Below, piece after piece: positions 10,164-18,337 of a stretch of 64,000 nt of DNA. The stretch lies in NCBI GenBank assembly GCA_021496925.1, contig CP053915.1:4181501-4245500 (forward strand). Reading direction: 5' to 3'. The number at the start of each line of letters is the position of its first letter. Position 1 is the stretch's first letter. The position numbers and the translations under genes are program-made. The notes beneath the pieces were generated by a model. That model was given only the letters and a program-made list of their open reading frames with translations. It ran no database searches and had not been told where the DNA came from. The stretch comes from Acidovorax sp. YS12 (GTDB lineage: Bacteria; Pseudomonadota; Gammaproteobacteria; Burkholderiales; Burkholderiaceae_C).

Positions 10164-11813
10164 ATGAGAGTCCTGGGCCGCCTGTCCATCCGCGCGCGTC
10201 TGTATTTCGGCACGGTGTTTTCATTGGCCTTGCTGGTGCTGCTGGGAAGCATGGGCTATGTGGCCCTGGACCGCACGCGCACCACGCTGCAGGTGCTGTT
10301 CGCCGAGCGCGTGCAGACGCTGACCGACATGTCCGACCTGCGCACCACGCTGGGCGATCTGCGCCGCGCGGAGAAGGACATCATCATCAACTACAACAAC
10401 GCCGTCGAGGTGGGCCAGTTGCGCGAGCGCTGGAACAAGTCCCTCGCGTCGCTGCGCAAGAGCCTGGGCGAAGCGCGCGGGGCGCAGGCGGCGGACGCCG
10501 CGTTCGCCAAGGCCGTAGACCAGGCGCTGGCCGAGATCCAGCAGTACGCCGAAGGCATCGGCCCCATTTTCGACCGGCTGGAAAACGCCCAGCTCGACGG
10601 CGCGGGCGCCGGGGCCTACGCGGACCAGCTCAAGCAGCACATGGAGGCCACCGACCAGTTGCTCTCCACCCTGGCCCAGAGCGCGCGCCAGCAGATGGAC
10701 GAAGCGCGCCAGGCCGTGGATGCGCGCACGTCGGCCATGGCCGGGCTCATCGGCGTGACCCTGCTGGTGGCGCTGGCCGTGCTGGTGCCCCTGACGCTGG
10801 CCAGCGTGCGTTCCATCACGCGCTCGCTGGCGCAGGCGCGGGACCTGGCCGAGCACATCGCGGCGGGCGACCTCACGCACGAAATCCGTGCACAGCAGCA
10901 GGATGAAGTGGGCCAGCTGGTGCAGGCCATGGGGCGCATGCAGGAGGCGCTGCGCGCCCTGGTGCGCCAGGTGCAGGATGCGGCCGGCAACATCGCCACG
11001 GCCAGCGGCGAAATCGCCACGGGCAACCAGGACCTGAGCCTGCGCACGGAGCAGACGGCGGCCAGCCTGCAGGAAACGGCTTCTTCGATGGAACTGCTGG
11101 CCGGCACCGTGCAAAGCGGCGCCGAGTCCTCGCGCCATGCCAGCGACTATGCCGTGTCGGCCGCGCAGGTGGCGCAGCGCGGCGGCAGCATGGTGGAGCA
11201 GGTGGTGCAGACCATGGACCAGATCACGGCCAGTTCGCGCAAGATCGCCGACATCACCGGGGTGATCGACTCCATTGCCTTCCAGACCAATATCCTGGCG
11301 CTCAACGCCGCCGTGGAGGCCGCCCGCGCGGGCGAGCAGGGGCGCGGCTTTGCCGTGGTGGCCGGCGAGGTGCGCATCCTGGCGCAGCGCAGCGCCGCGG
11401 CGGCCCGGGAGATCAAGGACCTCATCGGCAACTCCAGCCAGCGTGTCGAGGAGGGGTCGCGCCAGGTGGCGCAGGCGGGCGAGACCATGACCGAGATCGT
11501 CGGCAGCGTGCGCCGGGTCTCGGACATCATCGGCGAAGTCACGGCGGCGGCCGCCGACCAGCGCGACAACCTCGGCCAGATCCACCAGTCGGTGCGCCAG
11601 CTCGACCAGATGACGCAGCAGAACGCGGCCCTGGTGGAGCAGTCGGCGGCGGCTTCCGAGTCGTTGCGCGAGCAGGCGCGCCTGCTCGCGCAGGCCGTGC
11701 GCCAGTTCAAGGTGCGCGAGGGCGAGGGCGCCGCGGGCCAGGCCGTGGCGCGCGTGGAAGCGCCGGCGGCATCGCCCATGCTGGCGCGGGCCCTGCCTGC
11801 CGCCAGCGCGTGA
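10164..11813 (+). CDS. Methyl-accepting chemotaxis protein
   Basis: Transmembrane chemoreceptor of 549 residues. An N-terminal membrane segment (about 13-33) is followed by a periplasmic four-helix-bundle-type sensor, a second membrane segment (about 190-215), a HAMP domain, and a cytoplasmic signalling domain. The conserved hairpin tip reads FQTNILALNAAVEAARAGEQGRGFAVVA. AAGGGGA precedes the chosen ATG; the upstream in-frame ATG at 10128 has no such site. The ligand cannot be predicted. It converges on a second receptor gene. No CheR/CheB-docking pentapeptide is seen at the C-terminus. Confidence 0.93.
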   Translation: MRVLGRLSIRARLYFGTVFSLALLVLLGSMGYVALDRTRTTLQVLFAERVQTLTDMSDLRTTLGDLRRAEKDIIINYNNAVEVGQLRERWNKSLASLRKSLGEARGAQAADAAFAKAVDQALAEIQQYAEGIGPIFDRLENAQLDGAGAGAYADQLKQHMEATDQLLSTLAQSARQQMDEARQAVDARTSAMAGLIGVTLLVALAVLVPLTLASVRSITRSLAQARDLAEHIAAGDLTHEIRAQQQDEVGQLVQAMGRMQEALRALVRQVQDAAGNIATASGEIATGNQDLSLRTEQTAASLQETASSMELLAGTVQSGAESSRHASDYAVSAAQVAQRGGSMVEQVVQTMDQITASSRKIADITGVIDSIAFQTNILALNAAVEAARAGEQGRGFAVVAGEVRILAQRSAAAAREIKDLIGNSSQRVEEGSRQVAQAGETMTEIVGSVRRVSDIIGEVTAAAADQRDNLGQIHQSVRQLDQMTQQNAALVEQSAAASESLREQARLLAQAVRQFKVREGEGAAGQAVARVEAPAASPMLARALPAASA

Positions 11814-11833
11814 GGCCGGGGGTACGTGCGGAA

Positions 11834-11895
11834 TATGAGCCAAGATAGCCTCCAGCCCTTTCCTGGAAAGCGCTGGCAGCTATCGAACTCGTAGC
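11834..11895 (-). repeat. Dispersed 60-bp repeat, copy 3 (between receptors)
   Basis: On the minus strand it reads GATAGCTGCCAGCGCTTTCC then GGAAAGGGCTGGAGGC, so the two halves form a strong stem. It fills most of the space between two convergent receptor genes and could act as a bidirectional transcription barrier. Confidence 0.8.
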
Positions 11896-11907
11896 GGAGA
11901 TCCTGGC

Positions 11908-13533
11908 TCAGTGCGCCGCAAGGCGCAGGGCGGGCGGCACCACCGCCTGGGGCGGCTGCCCCGGCAGCAGGAACTGGCTGACCAGCCCCGTGAGGTCGTT
12001 GGCCTGCACCCGCAGGCTTTCGGTGGCGGCCGAGGACTCTTCCACCAGGGCCGCGTTCTGCTGGGTCATCAGGTCCAGGCGCGAAAGCGCGGAGTGGATC
12101 GACGTGATGTCGTCGTTCTGCGCCTGGCTGCCGGTCTTGATGTCGGCCATCGTGCGCGCGGCGTCCTGGATCGCCGTGACCACCTGCTGCATCGCCCGGC
12201 CGGCGTCGCCTGCCAGGCGCGAGCCGGCCTCGACCTGCTCGACCGAGGTGGCGATCAGCGCCTTGATCTCGCGCGCGGCCTGTGCCGAGCGGTTGGCCAG
12301 GCTGCGCACCTCGCTGGCCACCACGGCAAAGCCGCGCCCCTGTTCGCCCGCGCGGGCGGCCTCCACGGCGGCGTTGAGCGCCAGGATATTGGTCTGGAAG
12401 GCAATGGAGTCGATCATTCCCGTGATGTCGGCGATCTTGTGCGCGCTGGCGGAGATGTCCTGCATGGTCTGCACCACGTGCGCCACCACGTCCTGGCCTT
12501 GGCGGGCCTGGGCCGCGGCCTGGGCGGCACGCGCCTCGGTGTGGTGCGCGGTCTCCGCCGAGGCCTGCAGGGCCCGCTTGACGTGCTCCAGCGCCGCGGC
12601 CGTTTCCTGCAGGCTGGCCGCGGCTTCCTCGGTGCGGTCGGACAGGTTGGCGTTGCCGCTGGCGATGTCGGTGGACGCCGCGTGCAGGCTGTATACCGAG
12701 GCGCGCACCTGCTGCGCCAGGTGCCGCAGCGCCGTCTGCATGACTGCGAGCGACGACAGCATGTGGCCGGTTTCGTCGCGGTCGTGCCCGGCGATGTCGT
12801 GGCGCAGGTCGAGCCCGGCCACGCGGTTGGCTGTGTCGCTGGCCAGCGCGATGGGCCGCGTGATGCTGCGCACCAGCCATAGCGCCAGCAGCGTGCCCAG
12901 CACCAGCGAGAGCGCGCCGAACGCCACCAGTGCCAGTTGCGCCCTCCAGCTCCAGCTCGCCACCCGCAGGGCCCCGGCGTCGATGGACTGGCGCTGGGAC
13001 TGCGTGAGCGCGTCCAGCGCCGCCAGCAGGGCCTGCGACGCGGGCAGGAACTGCGTTGCATAGACCTCGCGGATGCGCTGCGTGAGCCCGAAATCGCGCG
13101 CCTGCACCAGGGCCGCGCGGGCCTGGTGGAACGACTGCGCCTGCGTGTTCACATGCGCCAGGTGTTCCTCGTCCGCAGTGCGGGCGAGGCGTTGGGCCAG
13201 GGTGTCGATCAGGGCATCGTATTGCCGCTGGGTCTCGGCAATGTCTGCTCCCAGGGTCTCTCCCACTTCGGGCTCGGAACTCAGCGCCACCGCCTTGTAG
13301 CGCTCGGCGTTGATGGCCTGGAGGCGGTAGGCATCGGCCACCAGCCGTTCATTCGACACGCTGCGCTGGACGATGTCGTCGGTCGATTGCCCGATGCGGA
13401 GCAAGGACCACAGCCCGATCGCGGAGCCCACCAGGCTCAGCGCCAGCACGGCGACGAACAGGCCCAGCAGGCGCCGGCCCAGGGGGCCGACGGTGGCGCG
13501 GGCAGGGAGGGGGAGTGTGTGTGGCATGTGCAT
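11908..13533 (-). CDS. Methyl-accepting chemotaxis protein
   Basis: Second chemoreceptor, 541 residues from the chosen ATG. Membrane segment at about 18-40 (LLGLFVAVLALSLVGSAIGL), a periplasmic helical sensor, a second membrane segment near 185-210, HAMP, and the signalling tip FQTNILALNAAVEAARAGEQGRGFAVVASEVRSLA. The reading frame is open from a TTG at 13584; ATGs at 13533 and 13527 are more likely, but no clear ribosome site decides between them. Its sensor half differs from the neighbouring receptor, so they probably detect different signals. Confidence 0.92.
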   Translation of the reverse strand: MHMPHTLPLPARATVGPLGRRLLGLFVAVLALSLVGSAIGLWSLLRIGQSTDDIVQRSVSNERLVADAYRLQAINAERYKAVALSSEPEVGETLGADIAETQRQYDALIDTLAQRLARTADEEHLAHVNTQAQSFHQARAALVQARDFGLTQRIREVYATQFLPASQALLAALDALTQSQRQSIDAGALRVASWSWRAQLALVAFGALSLVLGTLLALWLVRSITRPIALASDTANRVAGLDLRHDIAGHDRDETGHMLSSLAVMQTALRHLAQQVRASVYSLHAASTDIASGNANLSDRTEEAAASLQETAAALEHVKRALQASAETAHHTEARAAQAAAQARQGQDVVAHVVQTMQDISASAHKIADITGMIDSIAFQTNILALNAAVEAARAGEQGRGFAVVASEVRSLANRSAQAAREIKALIATSVEQVEAGSRLAGDAGRAMQQVVTAIQDAARTMADIKTGSQAQNDDITSIHSALSRLDLMTQQNAALVEESSAATESLRVQANDLTGLVSQFLLPGQPPQAVVPPALRLAAH

Positions 13534-13629
13534 ACGTCGAACGCCGGTGAGGCCGAGTGAACCCGATGCACACTGTGCTGCCAAATTGTGACAATATGTT
13601 TTCGCCGCATCCGGTGCGGCGGAGGGCTC

Positions 13630-13728
13630 CTAGGGAACTTCTGCACGAATCGAGCGGCAAGCGGGCGCGGCAGACCGCCCGGGGCCGCAGATGCACGCGG
13701 CGCGGCGATTCGTGCAGAGGCTCCCTAG
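13630..13728. mobile_element. MITE-like element with 19-bp inverted ends
   Basis: Left end GGAACTTCTGCACGAATCG and right end (reverse complement) GGAGCCTCTGCACGAATCG differ at two positions. Both are bordered by CTAG, which fits a 4-bp target duplication of the YTAR type known for IS5-group elements. The 99 bases encode no transposase. The right CTAG supplies the TAG stop of the unknown gene at 13725. Confidence 0.6.
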
Positions 13729-14144
13729 ATGGTCGAAGGGCTGCCGCTGCGGGCCGTGGGCACGGCTTGCGCCAGCCGCCAGCCCTGGGCGTGGATGGCG
13801 TCGCACAGGTGGCGCCCATCGGCGTGGTAATGGATCTCGGTGCCTTGCGGCGCTTCCAGCGCCGGCAGCAGCGTGTGCAGCAGCGCCAGCGCGCGCGGCA
13901 GGTCGGTCACCGAGATGTCCACCCGCATGAAGGTGGCCGCCCGCTTGCCGTCGGCATGCCGCTCGCCCAGGGATTCGCCCCAGCCCACGACCGTGCCCAG
14001 CCCCTGCGCCTGCAGCGCCTGGTCGATGCGCTCTTCGCGCAGGTGCAGCGGGTCCACGGCATGGCGCGCCACGGGGATGCGTACGTAGACGAAGAACTGC
14101 GGCATTTCGTGGTGGGCGTAGCGGTCATCGGGTGGGAGTTGCAT
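13725..14144 (-). CDS. Conserved-looking protein of unknown function
   Basis: A 139-residue soluble protein beginning MQLPPDDRYAHHEMPQFFVYVRIP, followed by RHAVDPLHLREERIDQAL and GLGTVVGWGESLGE. I do not recognise the family. It has no signal peptide or membrane helix, and charged and aromatic residues are evenly spread. It stands alone, between a LysR gene and a MITE-like element whose terminal CTAG provides its stop codon; the original C-terminus may have been longer. The ATG at 14144 is the first start in the frame that avoids the low-complexity upstream extension. Confidence 0.7.
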   Translation of the reverse strand: MQLPPDDRYAHHEMPQFFVYVRIPVARHAVDPLHLREERIDQALQAQGLGTVVGWGESLGERHADGKRAATFMRVDISVTDLPRALALLHTLLPALEAPQGTEIHYHADGRHLCDAIHAQGWRLAQAVPTARSGSPSTI

Positions 14145-14248
14145 GCGGTTCTTTCTACACCAAGCGCCGCATCTGCGCTGGCAACGGCCTTTGCGGCCAT
14201 CCGGCCTGCGCCACGGGGCCCGCGACCGGGCGAGCATGATCGCGTTGC

Positions 14249-15139
14249 TCAGGAGGCTGGCTGAAGCGCTTGGCGCAGGCAGGCCGTCACGTGGTCGGCG
14301 AAGCCGCGCACGCGCGCCAGTTTGGCGGAGCGCTGGCTCATGACCAGCCAGAGCGTCTTGCGCGGCACGGCCTCGCAGGTGCCAATCCGGGCGAGAGAGG
14401 GGTCGTCCCTGGCCAGTTCGTCGGGAATCACGCCAGCGCCCAGGCCCTGCCGCACGGCATCGACCAGGGCCGCCAGCGTCTGCGTGCGCAGCGACACCGC
14501 GCGGACCTGGGACTGGAGCCAGCGGCTCTCCTTCAGGCCTTGCTGTTCCCCGCCCAGCACCACGCCCGTGCCGCGCGCCAGAAGCATCCGCGCCTGTCCG
14601 GGCGAAGGCGTGGCCACGGCCATGCCCTGGCGGGCCGTGTAGACGCCGAAGTGCAAGTACCCCACGCGGCGCACCACCAATCCCTCGGAGCGCGGCTGCA
14701 GCGTGCGCAGCGCGATGTCGGCTTCGTCCTTGCCGATGTCCAGGGCGCGGAACGAGGTGTCGAGCGCGAAGTCCACGCCGGGGTTCTGCGCCCGGAAGGA
14801 CGCGATGGCCTGCACGGCCAAAGGCTCCAGCCCCTCTGCCAGCGTGAGCCGGATCGATCCGGACGCGCGGCTGTCGGCGCCGACGGCATCGCGCAGGGTG
14901 GCTTCGAGCGCCAGGCCCAGGGGCTCCAGGGCCTGAACCAGGCGCGCGCCGTTGCCCGTCAGCGTGGTGCCGGCGTGGTTGCGGTGCACCAGCTGGACGC
15001 CCAGGCCCGCTTCCAGGGCCGCCAGGCGGCGCGACAGCGTGGTGGTCGCGATGCCCAGGGCCCGGCCCGCATCCAGGAGCGAGGCATGGTGGGCGACGGC
15101 AAGCAGCAGCCGGAGGTCGTCCCAGTTCAGGTTTTGCAT
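14249..15139 (-). CDS. LysR-family transcriptional regulator
   Basis: DNA-binding regulator of 296 residues. The N-terminal winged helix-turn-helix reads WDDLRLLLAVAHHASLLDAGRALGIATTTLSRRLAALEAGLGVQLVHR, and a LysR substrate-binding domain follows from about 90. It is divergent from the SDR gene starting at 15219 with 79 bases between them. The usual arrangement for this family suggests it controls that gene and itself. The co-inducer is unknown. Confidence 0.92.
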   Translation of the reverse strand: MQNLNWDDLRLLLAVAHHASLLDAGRALGIATTTLSRRLAALEAGLGVQLVHRNHAGTTLTGNGARLVQALEPLGLALEATLRDAVGADSRASGSIRLTLAEGLEPLAVQAIASFRAQNPGVDFALDTSFRALDIGKDEADIALRTLQPRSEGLVVRRVGYLHFGVYTARQGMAVATPSPGQARMLLARGTGVVLGGEQQGLKESRWLQSQVRAVSLRTQTLAALVDAVRQGLGAGVIPDELARDDPSLARIGTCEAVPRKTLWLVMSQRSAKLARVRGFADHVTACLRQALQPAS

Positions 15140-15218
15140 TCGTGCAGATCCGTTTCGCAGGCGTTGGCACGGGGGCCGGTGGTTTGCAGACTGGCGGGCA
15201 TCAACCCAGGAGTATTGC

Positions 15219-16217
15219 TTGAACCAGAAGACTGCATTCGTAACCGGCGCGGCGGGGTTTTTGGGCCGCCATCTCGTATCCACCCTGGCGCAGGCCGGCT
15301 GGCGCATCCATGCGCTGGTGCGTGGCGCCGCCCCTGGCTGGCTGGCGGCGCAGGCCGGCGTGACCGTGCACCGCGGCGCGGCCGAGGACCGGGCCGCGCT
15401 GCGTGCGGCGATGCCGCAGGGGGTGGACGCGGTGTTCCACCTCGCGGGCAACACGTCGTCGTGGCGCGGGGACGCGGTAGCGATCCAGCGCGACAACGTG
15501 TTCGCCACCCAGGCGCTGCTGGACGTTGCGCGCGAGCGCGGCGCGGCGCGCGTGGTCATGACATCCACGCTGGGGGTGTTCCGCCTCGGGGGGCGCATCG
15601 AGGAGCGCAGCGCGATGCTCGCCCCGGGGGAGCGCAATCCCTACCTGCGCAGCAAGCTTCTGGCGGACGCGATGCTGTCGGACGCCGGGCAGCGCGGGCT
15701 GCCGGTCGTCAGCCTCCACCCGGCGCACATGCTGGGGGCCCATGATGTGTCTGGCTGGGTCCGCCTCTTCGACGATGCCGCCGCCGGGCGGATGGCGGCC
15801 GCGCCAGGCGGGCGGGCCAGCTTCTGTGCGGCGCGCGAGGTGGCCCGTGCGCACCTGGGCGCCGCGCTGCTGGCAGCGCCCGCAAGGCGCTATGTGCTTG
15901 GCGGGGCCGATGCGAGCTACCTGGAGCTGTTCCGCCGGATCGCGCACCTGACGGGCGCGAAGCCGGTGACGCGCACCGTGCCGAAGGCGCTTCTGTACAC
16001 GGTGGCCTGCGCGGCCCAGGGGGCGTCCTGGCTGCGCGGGCGGCGCCCTGCGGTCACGCCAGGCCTGGCGCGGATCCTGGCGGGTGAGCTGGTGTGCGAT
16101 TCGGCGCTGGCCGAGGCCGATCTCGGCTACCGCGCCGTGCCTTTGCCGGACATGCTGCAGGAGAGCTTCGCGGACTGGTCGGCGCGCCGGTCGCCTGGCG
16201 CCATCCAGGGGCTTTGA
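15219..16217 (+). CDS. NAD(P)-dependent epimerase/dehydratase (extended SDR)
   Basis: Rossmann-fold oxidoreductase of 332 residues. The dinucleotide-binding GAAGFLG is at 10-16, and the catalytic Tyr-x3-Lys is seen as YLRSK near 145. The start is inferred to be TTG at 15219: AGGAG at 15208-15212 sits six bases before it, and no ATG precedes the Rossmann motif in frame. Similar proteins act on sugar nucleotides, sterol-like or dihydroflavonol-like substrates; the substrate cannot be told from sequence. Divergent from a LysR gene that probably regulates it. Confidence 0.87.
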   Translation: MNQKTAFVTGAAGFLGRHLVSTLAQAGWRIHALVRGAAPGWLAAQAGVTVHRGAAEDRAALRAAMPQGVDAVFHLAGNTSSWRGDAVAIQRDNVFATQALLDVARERGAARVVMTSTLGVFRLGGRIEERSAMLAPGERNPYLRSKLLADAMLSDAGQRGLPVVSLHPAHMLGAHDVSGWVRLFDDAAAGRMAAAPGGRASFCAAREVARAHLGAALLAAPARRYVLGGADASYLELFRRIAHLTGAKPVTRTVPKALLYTVACAAQGASWLRGRRPAVTPGLARILAGELVCDSALAEADLGYRAVPLPDMLQESFADWSARRSPGAIQGL

Positions 16218-16226
16218 ACCGGCGGC

Positions 16227-16787
16227 TCAGTAGCTGCGTCCGCCCTTGTACATGGCGTGCTGGCGGCGTTGCAGCGGCGCCACCGCAGCAATGCGCCCCA
16301 TCGCGGCGCCAGCATGGGCGTGGGTGATGGCCAGCCCCAGCGCGTCGGCCGCGTCGGTGCCCGGCAGGCCGGGCAGCTCCAGCAGGCGGCGCACCATCTC
16401 CTGCACCTGCGCCTTGGCGGCGCGGCCGTGGCCGACCACCGCCTTCTTCATCTGCAGCGCCGTGTACTCGGCCACGGGCAGGTTGGCGTTGACCAGCGCG
16501 GTCAGCGCCGCGCCGCGTGCCTGGCCCAGCAGCAGGGTGGATTGCGGGTTGACGTTGACGAACACGATCTCCACGGCCGCCGTATCGGGCTGGTAGCGCG
16601 CCGCCACCTCGGTGATGCCGTCGAACAGCAGCTTGAGCCGCCCGGGCAGGTCGCCCAGCGCGGGCGCGGCGCGGGCGCCCGTGGTGCGGATGGTGCCGCT
16701 GGCCACGTAGCGCAGGTGGTGGCCCTCCACGTCCACCACGCCGAAGCCAGTGGTCTGCAAGCCGGGGTCGATGCCGAGGATGCGCAT
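16227..16787 (-). CDS. ruvC: RuvC, Holliday junction resolvase
   Basis: Metal-dependent endonuclease that cuts four-way junctions made by RuvAB. The 186 residues start MRILGIDPGLQTTGFGVV with the first catalytic Asp (D7). Later acidic residues lie in AAVEIVFVNVNPQS and in GTDAADALGLAITHAH. Standard length. It is the last gene of a minus-strand run and its start is 12 bases after mtgA. Confidence 0.96.
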   Translation of the reverse strand: MRILGIDPGLQTTGFGVVDVEGHHLRYVASGTIRTTGARAAPALGDLPGRLKLLFDGITEVAARYQPDTAAVEIVFVNVNPQSTLLLGQARGAALTALVNANLPVAEYTALQMKKAVVGHGRAAKAQVQEMVRRLLELPGLPGTDAADALGLAITHAHAGAAMGRIAAVAPLQRRQHAMYKGGRSY

Positions 16788-16799
16788 GGGGCTGGGTTG

Positions 16800-17507
16800 T
16801 CAGGGCAGCTGCGCCGAGGGCATGCGCGCCAGGATGGTGCGGGCGCGCTGCGCCAGGTAGGGCGAGCCGGGCTGCTTCTCGTAGTGCTTGGGCGCGGGCA
16901 GCATCACCGCCAGGCGGGCGGCCTCGGCCGGTGCCAGTTGGGCGGCGCTCTTGCGGTAGTAGTGCTGCGCGGCGGCCTCGGCGCCGAACACGCCCGCGCC
17001 CCATTCCACGCTGTTGAGGTAGATCTCCAGGATGCGCTGCTTGGACAGCAGGTGCTCCAGCGCGAAGGCCAGCACCAGCTCCTGCCCCTTGCGCAGCAGG
17101 GTGCGCTCGCCTGACAGCAGCAGGTTCTTGGCCAACTGCTGGGTGATGGTGGAGCCGCCGCGAATCCTGGGCGGGCGCTGGGCCGTGGCGCGCGCCTCGG
17201 CCTTGGCGTTGCGCTCGCGCGCCTTTTCGATCGCGCTCCACTCCACGCCGTCGTGGTGGACGAAGCCGTCGTCTTCCGAAGCCAGCACGGCGCGCTTGAG
17301 GTGGTCGGAAATCTGCGCGTAGGGCACCCACTGCTGGCGCCAGCGCAGGCCGCCCGGGCTGTGCCACAGCGCCCAGGCCTCGGAGCGCTGGAAGGTGGTG
17401 GACTGCGGGGCGGCCCACGCCATGGCGGCGATGCGCGCGACGAAGAACAGCTGCAGGCCCAGGGCCGCCAGCAGCAGCAGCGCCACCCAGCGTGCCAGCG
17501 CCTTCAT
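16800..17507 (-). CDS. mtgA: Monofunctional peptidoglycan transglycosylase
   Basis: GT51 glycosyltransferase polymerising lipid II into glycan strands. The 235 residues have an N-terminal membrane anchor (about 8-30), then the GT51 signature with catalytic Glu in LASEDDGFVHHDGVEW, then RGGSTITQQLAKNLLLSGERTLLRKGQE and EIYLNSVEWGAGVFGAEAAAQHYY. No transpeptidase domain follows, hence monofunctional. The ATG overlaps the aroE stop by four bases. Confidence 0.96.
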   Translation of the reverse strand: MKALARWVALLLLAALGLQLFFVARIAAMAWAAPQSTTFQRSEAWALWHSPGGLRWRQQWVPYAQISDHLKRAVLASEDDGFVHHDGVEWSAIEKARERNAKAEARATAQRPPRIRGGSTITQQLAKNLLLSGERTLLRKGQELVLAFALEHLLSKQRILEIYLNSVEWGAGVFGAEAAAQHYYRKSAAQLAPAEAARLAVMLPAPKHYEKQPGSPYLAQRARTILARMPSAQLP

Positions 17508-18337
17508 GCCATGGCGCTGCGCAGTTCGGCCAGCACCTGGGCCGACGGGGGGCGCATGCCGCGCCAGAGGGCAAAGGCCTCGGCAGCCTGCTCCACCAGC
17601 ATGCCCAGGCCGTCGCGCGGGCAGGCGCCGTGGCGCGCGGCCCAGTCGAGGAAGGGCTGTGCGGCGCTGCCGTACATCATGTCGTAGGCCAGGCTGCCGG
17701 GGCGCAGCACGTGGGCGGGCACCGGCACCCCGGCGCCGGCCAGGCTGCTCGCGGTGGCGTTGATGATGATGTCGAAATCGTGCTCCAGCCCTTGCATATC
17801 AAGCGCAAGCAGCTCTGTTTTTTGTAGCGCTGCAAGGGGCATGTGGGCCTGCACCAGCGCCTGGGCACGGGCTGCGGTACGGTTCATCACCGCCACGCGG
17901 CGCGGGCCCTCGTGCAGCAGCGGGCCGAGCACCCCGGCGGCGGCGCCGCCCGCGCCCACGAGCAGCACGTCGCGCCCGGCCAGCGGCACGCCGGCGTTGC
18001 GCTGGATGTCGGCCACCAGGCCCAGGCCGTCGGTGTTGTCGGCGTGGATGGCGCCGTCCTGGAAGACCAGCGTGTTGGCCGCCGCGGCGAGCTGCACGCG
18101 CGCGCTGCGCGTGGTGGCGCACTGCGCGGCTTCGAGCTTGAACGGCACGGTGACGTTGCAGCCGCGCCCACCCGCCTGGGCGAAGGCGCGCACGGCCTGC
18201 GCGAAGCCGTCCAGCGGCACGAGCTGGCGCGTGTACTGCAGGTCGTGCCCGGTCAGGGCGGCGAAGCGGCCGTGGATCCAGGGGGAGCGGCTGTGCTCCA
18301 CCGGGTTGCCCATCACGCAGTAGGTATCGAGGCTCAT
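17504..18337 (-). CDS. aroE: Shikimate dehydrogenase
   Basis: Reduces 3-dehydroshikimate with NADPH in the aromatic pathway. The 277 residues begin CVMGNPVEHSRSPWIHGRFA (shikimate site). The catalytic Lys is in GCNVTVPFKLEA, the dinucleotide loop is VLLVGAGGAAAGVL, and NRTAARA is the NADPH-phosphate region. Residues ALQKTELLALDMQGLEHDF in the cofactor domain come from a dispersed repeat (17773-17828) read in frame, ahead of the conserved IIINATASS. Start overlaps the TonB-like gene; stop overlaps mtgA. Confidence 0.96.
   Translation of the reverse strand: MSLDTYCVMGNPVEHSRSPWIHGRFAALTGHDLQYTRQLVPLDGFAQAVRAFAQAGGRGCNVTVPFKLEAAQCATTRSARVQLAAAANTLVFQDGAIHADNTDGLGLVADIQRNAGVPLAGRDVLLVGAGGAAAGVLGPLLHEGPRRVAVMNRTAARAQALVQAHMPLAALQKTELLALDMQGLEHDFDIIINATASSLAGAGVPVPAHVLRPGSLAYDMMYGSAAQPFLDWAARHGACPRDGLGMLVEQAAEAFALWRGMRPPSAQVLAELRSAMA
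17773..17828 (-). repeat. Dispersed 60-bp repeat, copy 4 (inside aroE)
   Basis: Minus-strand pattern GCTACAAAAAACAGAGCTGC, TTGCGCTTGATATGC, AAGGGCTGGAGCAC, CGATTTCG. It is sense to aroE and read in the same frame as copies 1 and 2 (LQ-x-x-E-L-L). Confidence 0.8.

Noticed and set aside
15133..15148. GCATTCGTGCAGATC near the LysR start, resembling the MITE end
   Set aside because: Only about ten bases match, with no partner arm or CTAG nearby; probably chance.
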